A stretch of 64,000 nt of DNA from positions 1-64,000 of the forward strand of contig NZ_JAHNZT010000028.1 in assembly GCF_019039035.1 (NCBI RefSeq), written 5' to 3'. This DNA is from Citreicoccus inhibens (GTDB lineage: Bacteria; Myxococcota; Myxococcia; Myxococcales; Myxococcaceae). Of the stretch, positions 49,747-58,268 are shown piece after piece. Numbering within the stretch: the first letter of the stretch is position 1; the number at the start of each line of letters is the position of its first letter. Below the pieces are notes generated by a model that saw nothing but the letters and a program-made list of their open reading frames with translations, ran no database searches and was not told the DNA's origin. A program made the position numbers and the translations under genes.

Positions 49747-51962
49747 TGACCGGCACCAAGGCATTGGCGGAGTTCGTCGCCGAGGCCACGGAGATTCTGG
49801 ATGCCCTGGGGCGGGACCTGCTCGCCCTGGATGAGGTGCGTGGGCGCGACGACGCGGACCCCGAGCGGGTCAACGGCCTGTTCCGCGCGGCGCACTCCCT
49901 CAAGGGGCTGGCGGGCCTGTTCGGACAGGAGCGCATCGCTCGGCTGGCCAACGGCGCGGAGGACCTGCTGGACCGGCTGCGGCTGGGGCGCCTGCGGCTG
50001 GACGACGCGGTGCTGGACTCGCTGGTGGACGCGCTGGACACCTTCCAGTCCCTCCTGGCCGAAGCGTCGCGCGGCGAGGAGACGGACGGCCTGAGCCGGC
50101 GCGCCGAGGACATGGCGACGCGGCTGGCTCGGCTGGGTTCGCCTCCGCGCGCCGCCGAGGAGGATCCGCTCGAGCGGCTGGAGCTGGACCCGCAGGTGCG
50201 GGCTGTCTTCACCGAGTACGAGGAGCACCGGCTACGCGAGAACGTGCGCCGCGAGGTGTCACTCTGGCGCGTGCGGGCCGCGTTCGATTTGTCCGATTTT
50301 GACCAGGGGCTGGCGGACCTGAACGCGCGCCTCAAGCCGCTCGGGGAGATCATCAGCACCTTGCCGTCGGCGCGGCCGGGCGGGGTGAACGGCATCGCCT
50401 TCGATCTCATCTTCGGCGCGCAGGTCAACGGCGATGCGCTGACCTCGGGCCTGCTGGGGACTCCGGCGGAGCTGTTCCAGCTTCCGGTGCGCCCGGTCGT
50501 CGGGGCGATGCCGGTCGCGACCGCCGCGTCGCCCGAAGGGGCCCCCAGCCCGAAAGCCCGACGGGGTGGAGGGCGGAAGAAGGCCGCCCGCGCTCCGCCG
50601 CCCTCGGAAGAGACTGCTCCGCCCGCGGGCGAGGGGGCTCCCTCCGCGCCTGGGGTCCCTCCGCGCATGCGCGCCGTGCCAGCGGTGGAGAGCGCGGCGC
50701 CCCTGGCGAGTGATGCGGGCGGGGCGCGTCCGGAGGCGGAGCCCTCGCTGCGCTCGCTGACGCAGACGGTGCGCGTGGACATCGGGCGGCTGGACGGGCT
50801 CATCAACATGGTGGGCGAGCTGCTGCTCATCAAGGCGAACCTCCAGCGACTCGCGGAGACGACGCGGCAGGACGGCGCCATCGCGGTGTCGAAGCTCTTC
50901 GGGCAAGAGCTGGCGCGCGAGACACGGCAGCTGGAGCGCAAGCTGGAGGCGCTCCAGGAAGGGCTGCTCGAAGCGCGCATGGTCCCGGTGGGGCAGGTGT
51001 TCGACAAGCTGGCCCGCCTGGTGCGCCGCATCGCCCGCGACGCGGGGAAGGAGATCGACTTCGCCATCAGCGGTGGCGAGGTCGAGCTGGACAAGCTCAT
51101 TGTCGAGGAGCTGAGCGATCCGCTCATGCACCTCATCCGCAACGCCATCGACCATGGCGCGGAGCCTCCGGAGGCGCGGCTCGCGGCGGGCAAGTCGCGG
51201 CGCGCGGTGGTGCAACTGCACGCCGAGCAGAAGGGCAACCACGTCGTCATCAGCGTGAGCGATGACGGCTCGGGCATCGACGAGACGGGCGTGCGCGACG
51301 TGGCGCTCGCGCGGCGGCTGGTCACGCCCGCTCAGGCCGCGGAGATGAGCCGCCGTGAGCTGCTCAACCTCATCTTCCTGCCCGGCTTCTCCACTCGCGA
51401 CCGGGTGAGCGAGCTGTCCGGCCGAGGCGTGGGCCTGGACGTGGTGAAGAACAACCTGGGCAACCTGTCCGGCATCATCGACGTGTGGAGCGAGCGAGGG
51501 CGCGGCACCGCGTTCCACCTGACGCTGCCGGTGACGCTGGCCATCATCCGTGCGCTGGTGGTGGGCGTGAGCGGGCGCACGTACGCGGTGCCGCTCAACA
51601 GCGTGTTGGAGATCCTCGCGGTGCGGCCCGAGGACATCAGCACGGTGGAGCGCCGCGAGGTGCTGGACCTGCGGGGCCAGACGCTGCCCTTCCTGCGCCT
51701 CGCGCGGCTGTTCCATCTGCCGGAGCGCCCGGTGGGGCGCCACTTCGTGGTGGTGGTGGGCCTGGCGCAGCAGCGCATGGGCATCGCGGTGGACGAGCTG
51801 CACGGCCAACAGGACATCGTCACCAAGCCCTTGGGCGGTCGCCTGCGCTCGGTCCGAGGCATCTCGGGGGCCACGGACCTGGGCAACCGGCGCACGGTGT
51901 TGGTGTTGGATGTGGCGGAGTTGCTGGAGGAGGGCATCGCTCAGGAGCGGCGTCGCGCCTGA
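49743..51962 (+). CDS. cheA: chemotaxis-type histidine kinase CheA
   Basis: This 739-residue kinase starts at GTG 49743 or ATG 49746. It has P1 (Hpt) with phospho-His51 in LFRAAHSLKGLAGLFG, then a long linker including an Ala/Pro-rich stretch, with no recognisable P2. P3 dimerisation (LDGLINMVGELLLIKANLQR), P4 ATPase (RNAIDHGAEPPE, VSDDGSGIDE, GRGVGLDVVKNNLG) and P5 CheW-like regulatory domain (RALVVGVSGRTYAVPLNSVL) follow. There is no fused receiver, unlike FrzE. It would phosphorylate the two receivers and CheB of the operon. No receptor gene is present nearby. Confidence 0.95.
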   Translation: MMTGTKALAEFVAEATEILDALGRDLLALDEVRGRDDADPERVNGLFRAAHSLKGLAGLFGQERIARLANGAEDLLDRLRLGRLRLDDAVLDSLVDALDTFQSLLAEASRGEETDGLSRRAEDMATRLARLGSPPRAAEEDPLERLELDPQVRAVFTEYEEHRLRENVRREVSLWRVRAAFDLSDFDQGLADLNARLKPLGEIISTLPSARPGGVNGIAFDLIFGAQVNGDALTSGLLGTPAELFQLPVRPVVGAMPVATAASPEGAPSPKARRGGGRKKAARAPPPSEETAPPAGEGAPSAPGVPPRMRAVPAVESAAPLASDAGGARPEAEPSLRSLTQTVRVDIGRLDGLINMVGELLLIKANLQRLAETTRQDGAIAVSKLFGQELARETRQLERKLEALQEGLLEARMVPVGQVFDKLARLVRRIARDAGKEIDFAISGGEVELDKLIVEELSDPLMHLIRNAIDHGAEPPEARLAAGKSRRAVVQLHAEQKGNHVVISVSDDGSGIDETGVRDVALARRLVTPAQAAEMSRRELLNLIFLPGFSTRDRVSELSGRGVGLDVVKNNLGNLSGIIDVWSERGRGTAFHLTLPVTLAIIRALVVGVSGRTYAVPLNSVLEILAVRPEDISTVERREVLDLRGQTLPFLRLARLFHLPERPVGRHFVVVVGLAQQRMGIAVDELHGQQDIVTKPLGGRLRSVRGISGATDLGNRRTVLVLDVAELLEEGIAQERRRA

Positions 51963-52003
51963 GCCCGCGCACCGCACCGTGCGGGCTGCTATCCTTGGCC
52001 GCT

Positions 52004-52567
52004 GTGCCCCGCTTCGACGCGCTGCTCGACGACTTCTTCTACCGGCCGGACGAGGACGTCTCGGGGCTGGTGGACTTCGCGGCCGGCAGCCACGGCGTGA
52101 CGCCCCAGGCCGTGGAAGAGGTGCCCGAGGAGTACCTGTCCTTCCTGCTGGAGGACGAGTGCTACGCGGTGCCGCTGCTCGCCGTGCGGGAGATCTGCAA
52201 GGTGCCACCCCTCACGGAGATCCCGCGGGCGGAGCCGTGGCTCCTGGGCGTGATGAACCTGCGCGGCGAACTGCTGCCCGTGTACGACGTGAAGCTGCGC
52301 CTGCGGCTGGCGGAGGTGCCCGCGAGGGTGGCGGGCCCCGAGGCGCTGCCGGCGCCCCGCGCGGCGCGCATCCTGGTGTTGAAGACGGAGGAGGGGCCCG
52401 CCGGCGTGTGGGTGGACAGCGTGCAGGGCGTGGTGCGGCTCAAGCCCTCGATGCTGGAGGCCGCGCCGCCGGGACTTCGTGGCGAGCGCGACTGTGTGGT
52501 GGGGCTCGGCCGCCGAGGCGCGCAGCTCTACATCCTCCTGGACCCCGAGCTGGCGCTCGCCTCATGA
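52004..52567 (+). CDS. cheW: CheW coupling protein, first copy
   Basis: This 187-residue protein starts at GTG 52004. The ~45-residue N-terminal extension is acidic (LDDFFYRPDEDVSGLVDFAA). The CheW fold follows (YLSFLLEDECYAVPLLAVRE, PRAEPWLLGVMNLRGELLPV, YDVKLRLRLAEV, GVWVDSVQGVVRLKP). It would link CheA to a receptor. It differs in length and extension from the second CheW directly downstream, which overlaps its end by four bases. Confidence 0.93.
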   Translation: MPRFDALLDDFFYRPDEDVSGLVDFAAGSHGVTPQAVEEVPEEYLSFLLEDECYAVPLLAVREICKVPPLTEIPRAEPWLLGVMNLRGELLPVYDVKLRLRLAEVPARVAGPEALPAPRAARILVLKTEEGPAGVWVDSVQGVVRLKPSMLEAAPPGLRGERDCVVGLGRRGAQLYILLDPELALAS

Positions 52568-53094
52568 CGAATCCCGTGAACCTGTTGGCGCGCCGCCCTC
52601 GCGCGGTGACGGAAGCGGACGCCGCCGCGCATGACCCTGTCGTGCAGTTGTGCGCCTTCTTCGTGGGCCGCGAGGAGTACGTGCTCGACATCCAGCGGGT
52701 GGAGGAGATTCTCCCGCTCCAGCGCGTCATCCCCATCCCGCACACGCCCTCGTTCGTGGAAGGGGTGCTGCACCTGCGTGGCGCCATCCTCCCCGTGGTG
52801 GATCTGCGGCGGCGCTTGCAGGGACACGAGGGGCCCGCGACGCCCAAGACGCGGCTGCTCGTGTGCCGGGTGGGAAACCGGCGCGTGGTGGTGCGGGTGG
52901 ACCGCGTGGCGGAGGTGCTGCGGGTGCGCCGGGGCGACATCCAGCCCGCGCCCGCCGTGGTGAGCGCGGGACGTTCTCCGTTCGTGGTGGGCGTGTGCGG
53001 GCCTCCGGAGCGGCTGCGCCTGTTGCTGGACATCAAGGCGCTCCTGCGCTCGGAGCTGGAGCGCGAGGCAGCGCGGCCCGGAGGGGCGGAATGA
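52564..53094 (+). CDS. cheW: CheW coupling protein, second copy
   Basis: This 176-residue CheW has a short N-terminal extension and the conserved segments CAFFVGREEYVLDIQRVEEI, PHTPSFVEGVLHLRGAILPV, VDLRRRLQGH and RVDRVAEVLRVRRGDIQPAP. It overlaps the first CheW by four bases and the HEAT gene by another four. Two distinct CheWs in one operon suggest that receptors are addressed through different adaptors or that one caps the array. Confidence 0.94.
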   Translation: MTNPVNLLARRPRAVTEADAAAHDPVVQLCAFFVGREEYVLDIQRVEEILPLQRVIPIPHTPSFVEGVLHLRGAILPVVDLRRRLQGHEGPATPKTRLLVCRVGNRRVVVRVDRVAEVLRVRRGDIQPAPAVVSAGRSPFVVGVCGPPERLRLLLDIKALLRSELEREAARPGGAE

Positions 53095-55085
53095 GCGACG
53101 TGGCCGACGTGCCTTCGCGCGAGGAGGAGCGCTACCGGGCGATGCAGGCGTTGGATCCGCTCGCGTCGGACGCGCTGGAGTCCTTCATTGGCGGCCTGCA
53201 CGATGAGAGCTGGCGCGTGAGGCACGCCGCCGCCGAGGGGCTCCAGCGGTTGCCGGAGGCGCCTCGGGTGGCGACGCGGCTCATCTCCGTGCTGGGCGAG
53301 CGAGGCGAAGCGGGCGCGCGCAACGCGGCGGCCGAGGCGCTGGCGGGCCTGGGGGACGCGGCATTGGGGCCGCTGGTGCGCTTGCTCGCGCACGAGGATC
53401 CGGATCAGCGCAAGTTCGCGGCGGACATCCTGGGGCAGCTCGGGCGGCGGGGCGACGTGGTGGAATCCGTGCTCGTACGGGCCCTGGGCGATGGGGACCT
53501 CAACGTGCGCGTGTCCGCCGCCGAAGCGCTGGGGCGCGTGGGGGGCGCGGGCGCGGCGCGAGCGCTGGAGTCCCTGCTGGACGCCGACGAGTCGCTGCTG
53601 CGGCTGGCGGCACTGGAGGGCCTGGCGCTCTTGGGGCAGCCGCCTCCGCTGGACGTGGCACTGGCGCTGGCGGATGACGCGAGCCTGCGGCGCAGCGCCC
53701 TGCGTGTCCTGGGCCTGAGGCCCGAGCGTGCGGCCTTGGAGCGCGTCTGCGCGGGGCTGGGCGCGGGGGCTCGCTCGGTGCTCGAGGCGGCCTTGGGCGC
53801 GCTGGGCACGCAGGTGGCGCGGCGCGATGGCGCCCGGCGTGACGAATTGGATGGGCTCGTGCGAGGCGCGCTGGCGAAGCTTCCGGATGCATCCGCGCGC
53901 GTGCAGCGGGCGCTGGAGTCGGACGACGTGGCGGTGAGGGCCGGGGCATTGCTCGCGGCCGGAGTGCTGGAGGACGCGGCGCTGGCGGTGCCCGTGGCGG
54001 AGGTGGCGCGAGAGGACCGGCTGCTGCGCGAGGTGCTGCACACGCTGGGGCGTCTGGGCCCCGAGGGGGGCCGGGTCCTCCTGCGACACATGGGAGAGCT
54101 GTCCCTGCCCGCGCGCACGGCGGCGACCGAGGCGCTGGTGGACCTGGTGGATGCCGACTCGGTGCCGGCGCTGGAGTCGCTGCTCGACTGGGCCGAGGAT
54201 GACCTGCGCGCCGTGGTGGTTCGGGCCCTCGGGCGCACCAGCGCTCCGGAGGCCGTGCGTCCGCTGGTCGAGCTGCTTGGAGATCCGTCCCTGTCGGGCG
54301 CGGCGATGCGCGCGTTGGTCGCGCTGTCCGAGCCCCATGCGAGCGCGGTGCTGAAGGCGCTGGATGAGTCCGTGTCGCGGCGCGCGACGCCCGCGGCGGT
54401 GGCGGTGCTGGGGCGGGTAGGTGGCGCGCTCGCGCTGCCGGTGCTGCGGCGCCTGGCTCGGGACGCGGAGCCCGCGTGGCGCGCGGCGGCGGTGGAGGCG
54501 GCGGGCGAGGTGGACTTCCGCGCGGGTGGCGAGTTGGCCCGTGGGGCGCTCGCGGACGAGGCCGCGGCGGTGCGCATCGCGGCGGTGCGCGCCACGGGAC
54601 GCCTGGGGGGGCCGGATGCGGCCGCACTGCTGCGGCCCGCGCTCGCGGACGAGGACCTGGGCGTGCGGTTGGCGGGCGTGGATGCGGTGGGCGAGTGTGG
54701 CGCGCTGGAGCGCGTGCCGGAGCTGGAGTTGCTCGCGCGTCACGAGGACGGCGCGCTGGCGGTGCAGGCCGTGCGTGCGCTCGCGAGGTTGGGGGCGGTG
54801 GGCCCGGAGGTGCTCCGCGTCGCGGCGGGCCATGCGGACTCGGAGGTGGTGAAGGCCGCGCTGGCCGCAGGCGCGGGGACGCCGCCAGGGTTGACGCTGG
54901 CCGAAGCGCTGTTGGGCCACGCCGAGTGGGATGTGCGCGCGGCGGCGGCGAGGGTCTTGGGGGAGGTGGAGGGGCCTGGGGCCGAAGCGGCCCTGCGGAT
55001 GGCGCAGCGAGCGTTGGGGGCCGAGACGGACAGCCTGGCGCGGCGGGCGCTCCTGGATGCGGTGGAGCGCCTGTCGCGGCGATAG
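53091..55085 (+). CDS. HEAT-repeat protein of the chemosensory operon
   Basis: This 664-residue Ala/Leu/Arg/Glu-rich protein is made almost entirely of HEAT-like (PBS-lyase-type) repeats of about 31 residues, such as GLHDESWRVRHAAAEGLQRL and LADEAAAVRIAAVRATGRLG. I count roughly 15 to 20 of them. No catalytic motif is visible. The superhelical fold would serve as a protein-binding scaffold. It is coupled by a four-base overlap to CheW and is followed by CheR. HEAT proteins in myxobacterial Che clusters are known, but the partner here is not. Confidence 0.92.
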   Translation: MSDVADVPSREEERYRAMQALDPLASDALESFIGGLHDESWRVRHAAAEGLQRLPEAPRVATRLISVLGERGEAGARNAAAEALAGLGDAALGPLVRLLAHEDPDQRKFAADILGQLGRRGDVVESVLVRALGDGDLNVRVSAAEALGRVGGAGAARALESLLDADESLLRLAALEGLALLGQPPPLDVALALADDASLRRSALRVLGLRPERAALERVCAGLGAGARSVLEAALGALGTQVARRDGARRDELDGLVRGALAKLPDASARVQRALESDDVAVRAGALLAAGVLEDAALAVPVAEVAREDRLLREVLHTLGRLGPEGGRVLLRHMGELSLPARTAATEALVDLVDADSVPALESLLDWAEDDLRAVVVRALGRTSAPEAVRPLVELLGDPSLSGAAMRALVALSEPHASAVLKALDESVSRRATPAAVAVLGRVGGALALPVLRRLARDAEPAWRAAAVEAAGEVDFRAGGELARGALADEAAAVRIAAVRATGRLGGPDAAALLRPALADEDLGVRLAGVDAVGECGALERVPELELLARHEDGALAVQAVRALARLGAVGPEVLRVAAGHADSEVVKAALAAGAGTPPGLTLAEALLGHAEWDVRAAAARVLGEVEGPGAEAALRMAQRALGAETDSLARRALLDAVERLSRR

Positions 55086-55105
55086 GGCGAGGAGGGGGGA
55101 CTCGG

Positions 55106-55978
55106 GTGGCACGCTTCGATGAGAGTCGGCCAGAGATGACGGTGGAGCAGTTCCGCCTGCTGCGTGACCACGTCTACTCGCACTGCGGCATCCTGGTTCA
55201 CGACGACATGAAGTTCGTGATGGAGCGCCGGCTGTGGCCTCGCCTGGAGGCCTTGCACCTGGCGGACTTCGGCGCCTACCACCGCTTCCTGCGCTACGAC
55301 GTTCAGCGCCACGCGGAGCTGGAGGCGGCCGTCGAGTCGCTCACCACGCACGAGACGTACTTCTTCCGCGAGCCCGTCCAGCTCCGCGCCTTCACGGATG
55401 AGCTGTTTCCCCTGCTGGAGAAGCGGAACGGACGGTTGAAGCGACTGCGCCTGTGGTCCGCCGGCTGTTCCTCCGGCGAGGAGGCCTACACGCTGGCCAT
55501 GTTGCTCAAGGAGAGCCGGCGCTTCGACGAGTGGGACGTGGAGGTGTACGGGACGGACATCTCCCGGCGCGTGCTGGCCACGGCGCGGCGAGCGGAGTAC
55601 GGGCCGAGCGCGTTGCGGGCGACAGCACCGGAGCTGTTGGAGCGTTACTTCGTGCCGCTGCCAGGCAACCGCGTTCGCGTGCGCGACGACGTGCGGGCAT
55701 GGGTGAGCTTCGGGCATCAGAACCTGCTGGACGAGGCCAGCAGCCAGCTCGTGGCGCGCATGGACGTCGTCTTCTGCCGCAACGTGATGATCTACTTCGA
55801 TCAATCCGCGCGGCGCCGCGTGCTGCGAATCATCCGCGACCGGCTCAATCCGGGGGGCTACTTGCTGCTCGGCCACTCGGAGAACCTGCTCAACCTGGGC
55901 GCGGACTTCGAACTGGTGCACCTGCGCGGGGACCTCGTCTACCGGAAGCCCGAGCTGCCGGGCGGAGAGGGGCGCTGA
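55106..55978 (+). CDS. cheR: CheR-type protein-glutamate methyltransferase
   Basis: This 290-residue protein starts at GTG 55106, with a strong GGAGGGGGGA just before it. The N-terminal all-helical domain (LLRDHVYSHCGILVHDDMKF) is followed by the SAM-binding part: LRLWSAGCSSGEEAYTLAML, VYGTDISRRVLATAR, and the CheR signature MDVVFCRNVMIYFD. It would methylate receptor glutamates in adaptation. Its stop overlaps the cheB start, so writer and eraser are coupled. Confidence 0.95.
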   Translation: MARFDESRPEMTVEQFRLLRDHVYSHCGILVHDDMKFVMERRLWPRLEALHLADFGAYHRFLRYDVQRHAELEAAVESLTTHETYFFREPVQLRAFTDELFPLLEKRNGRLKRLRLWSAGCSSGEEAYTLAMLLKESRRFDEWDVEVYGTDISRRVLATARRAEYGPSALRATAPELLERYFVPLPGNRVRVRDDVRAWVSFGHQNLLDEASSQLVARMDVVFCRNVMIYFDQSARRRVLRIIRDRLNPGGYLLLGHSENLLNLGADFELVHLRGDLVYRKPELPGGEGR

Positions 55979-57012
55979 TGATCCGGCCGCTCTCCGTGCT
56001 CGTCATCGACGACTCGGCGCAGAACCGCCGCACCCTCACCACGCTGTTGGAGTCGGCCCCGGACGTGCGGGTGCTGGACCGGGCCGCGGACGGAGAGGAG
56101 GGCCTGCGCAAGGTCCTCGAGCTCAAGCCGGACGTGGTGACGTTGGACCTGGAGATGCCTCGGCTGGGGGGCTACACCTTCTTGCGGCTCCTGATGCGCA
56201 CGGCGCCCACGCCGGTCATCGTCATCTCCAGCTATGCGCACCGCTCGGACGTCTTCAAGGCGCTGGAGTTGGGCGCCTTCGACTTCATCGCGAAGCCCGC
56301 GCGCGGCACGCATGAGTCCTTGGAGCAGCTGCGCGGTGAGCTGCTGGAGAAGGTGCGCGCGGCTCGCCACGTGCGCACGGCCGCGCGCATCCCCGCGCCA
56401 GCTCGGGGCCCGGTGGTGGCGAACGAGGCGCCTCAGGTGCTCGCCATCGGCGCGTCGACGGGCGGGCCTCCCGCGGTGCAGCGGTTGTTGGAGGGGCTGA
56501 CGTCCGAACCCTCGCCGTGCGTGCTCGTGGGGCAGCACATGCCCGCCCACTTCACGCGTGCGTTCGCGGACCGCCTGGACCGGATGGGCCCCTTCACGGT
56601 GACCGAGGCGCGCGAGGGCGACGTGGTGGAGCCCGGACACGTGTTCATCGCGCCGGGGGGACGTCACCTCGTCGTGTCGGAGCGCTCGGGGCGGCTGGAG
56701 CTGCACACGCCGGCGCCGGTGGGGCAGGACAAGTACGCGCCCTCGGTGGATCGGCTGTTCGAGAGCGTGGCGCAGGTGCTGGGCGCTCGGGCGGTGGCGG
56801 TGGTGTTGACGGGCATGGGCTCGGATGGCGCGCAGGGCGCACGGGCGGTGCACGCGGCGGGCGGCGAGGTCTGGGCCGAGTCCGAGGAGACGGCGGTCGT
56901 CTTCGGGATGCCGCAAGAGGCCATCGCCACGGGCGCGGTGAAGCGGGTGCTGCCCTTGGGGGAGATGGGGCCGGCCCTGGCGTCGCTGGTGCGAAGGCGC
57001 CGAGGCACCTGA
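55978..57012 (+). CDS. cheB: CheB-type methylesterase with receiver domain
   Basis: This 344-residue protein has an N-terminal receiver (LVIDDSAQNRRT, phosphoacceptor Asp57 in VVTLDLEMPRLGG, Lys in FIAKPARGTH) and a C-terminal methylesterase with the triad Ser in IGASTGGPPAVQ, His in GQHMPAHFTRAF and Asp in LTGMGSDGAQGA. It removes methyl groups from receptors and is activated by phosphate from CheA. It overlaps cheR by one base. A 78-base gap before the next receiver gene could hold a promoter. Confidence 0.96.
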   Translation: MIRPLSVLVIDDSAQNRRTLTTLLESAPDVRVLDRAADGEEGLRKVLELKPDVVTLDLEMPRLGGYTFLRLLMRTAPTPVIVISSYAHRSDVFKALELGAFDFIAKPARGTHESLEQLRGELLEKVRAARHVRTAARIPAPARGPVVANEAPQVLAIGASTGGPPAVQRLLEGLTSEPSPCVLVGQHMPAHFTRAFADRLDRMGPFTVTEAREGDVVEPGHVFIAPGGRHLVVSERSGRLELHTPAPVGQDKYAPSVDRLFESVAQVLGARAVAVVLTGMGSDGAQGARAVHAAGGEVWAESEETAVVFGMPQEAIATGAVKRVLPLGEMGPALASLVRRRRGT

Positions 57013-57090
57013 CGGGCGTTGTCGGATTTCGAGCGGGGAGCGCCGGACACATTCCCGGGCCGCGCGGGGCCAGGGTGTTAGGCTGCGTGC

Positions 57091-57474
57091 ATGTCGCAGC
57101 AGATCCGCGCGCTGGTGGTGGATGACTCTCAGGCCATGCGGCGCAGCATCATGTACGCACTCCAGCGGCTCGGTGGGGTCACCTGCATCGAGGCGCAGGA
57201 TGGCGCCGAGGGCCTGAAGAAGCTCACCACGCAGGGGCGCTTCGACCTGGTGCTGACGGACATCAACATGCCGTTGATGGACGGGCTGAAGTTGATCAGC
57301 CACATCCGGCAGGCGACCGACCACCGCACCGTGCCCATCGTCGTCATCACCACCGAGGCGGCGGCCGCGGACCGGCAGCGCGCGATGGTGTTGGGCGCCA
57401 GCGCGTACCTGGTGAAACCCGTGCAGGCCAAGGTGGTGGTGGATACGGTGAAGGAACTGCTCAACCTCGAATGA
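57091..57474 (+). CDS. CheY-like receiver protein, second copy
   Basis: This 127-residue receiver has VVDDSQAMRRS, phosphoacceptor Asp57 in VLTDINMPLMDGLKL, Thr in VITTEAAAAD and Lys in YLVKPVQAKV. It ends by a four-base overlap with an ABC transporter ATPase gene. It is the second single-domain receiver in the operon, so the CheA output may split between two targets. Confidence 0.92.
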   Translation: MSQQIRALVVDDSQAMRRSIMYALQRLGGVTCIEAQDGAEGLKKLTTQGRFDLVLTDINMPLMDGLKLISHIRQATDHRTVPIVVITTEAAAADRQRAMVLGASAYLVKPVQAKVVVDTVKELLNLE

Positions 57475-58268
57475 CTTCCCTGGAGCCGCGCTGGCGAATG
57501 GAAACCGTCCTGGACGTGCAAGGGCTGGCGAAGACGTATGGCGCGGTGCGGGCGGTGCAGGGGCTGACGTTCCGGGTGGCGCCCGGCGAGGTCCTGGGAC
57601 TGGTGGGACCCAATGGCGCGGGGAAGACCTCCACGCTGAGGTGCCTCGCCGGCATCCTGCCCCCGTCGACAGGGCGTGTGCGCGTGGCGGGCCATGACCT
57701 CGCCATGATGCCGGTGGAGGCGAAGCAAGAGCTGGCCTTCCTGCCGGACGAACCGCGCTTCTTCGAGTACCTCACGGTGTGGGAGCACCTGAACTTCACG
57801 GCGCGGCTCTATGGCGTGGAGGACTGGGAGGCTCGGGCGCGCGGTCTGCTGGAGGAGATGGAGCTGGGAGGCCGCGAGCGAGCGCTGCCCGGCGAGCTGT
57901 CCCGCGGCATGAAGCAGAAGCTGTCCATCGCGTGCGGCTTCCTGCACGCGCCTCGGCTCATTCTCTTGGATGAGCCGCTCACGGGGTTGGATCCGCTGGG
58001 CATTCGCCGCATGAAGGCCTCGTTGCGGCGCCGCGCGGAGCAGGGCGCGGCGCTGGTGTTGTCGTCGCATCTGCTCCCGCTGGTGGAGGAGCTGTGCCAC
58101 CGCATCCTCGTCATCGCGAAGGGACAGGTGGTGGCGCTGGGGACGCTGGCGGAGATCCGCGAGCGACTGAGCGGGCCCGGGGGCGCGAACGCCTCGCTCG
58201 AGGACTTGTTCGTGCGCATCACGGGCGGGGATTCGGACCCCGCGCGCCTGGAGCAGAGCGGACCGTGA
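57471..58268 (+). CDS. ABC transporter ATP-binding protein coupled to the Che operon
   Basis: This 265-residue ATPase has Walker A VGPNGAGKTSTLRC, signature LSRGMKQKLSIACG, Walker B LILLDEPLTGLD and switch His in SSHLLPL. It is of the drug/lipid-type ABC2 family. The ATG overlaps the preceding receiver by four bases, and its own stop overlaps the permease start by four bases. ATG 57471 or the internal ATG at about residue 10 may be used. Coupling suggests that the transporter is an effector or companion of the chemosensory pathway. Confidence 0.92.
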   Translation: MTSLEPRWRMETVLDVQGLAKTYGAVRAVQGLTFRVAPGEVLGLVGPNGAGKTSTLRCLAGILPPSTGRVRVAGHDLAMMPVEAKQELAFLPDEPRFFEYLTVWEHLNFTARLYGVEDWEARARGLLEEMELGGRERALPGELSRGMKQKLSIACGFLHAPRLILLDEPLTGLDPLGIRRMKASLRRRAEQGAALVLSSHLLPLVEELCHRILVIAKGQVVALGTLAEIRERLSGPGGANASLEDLFVRITGGDSDPARLEQSGP

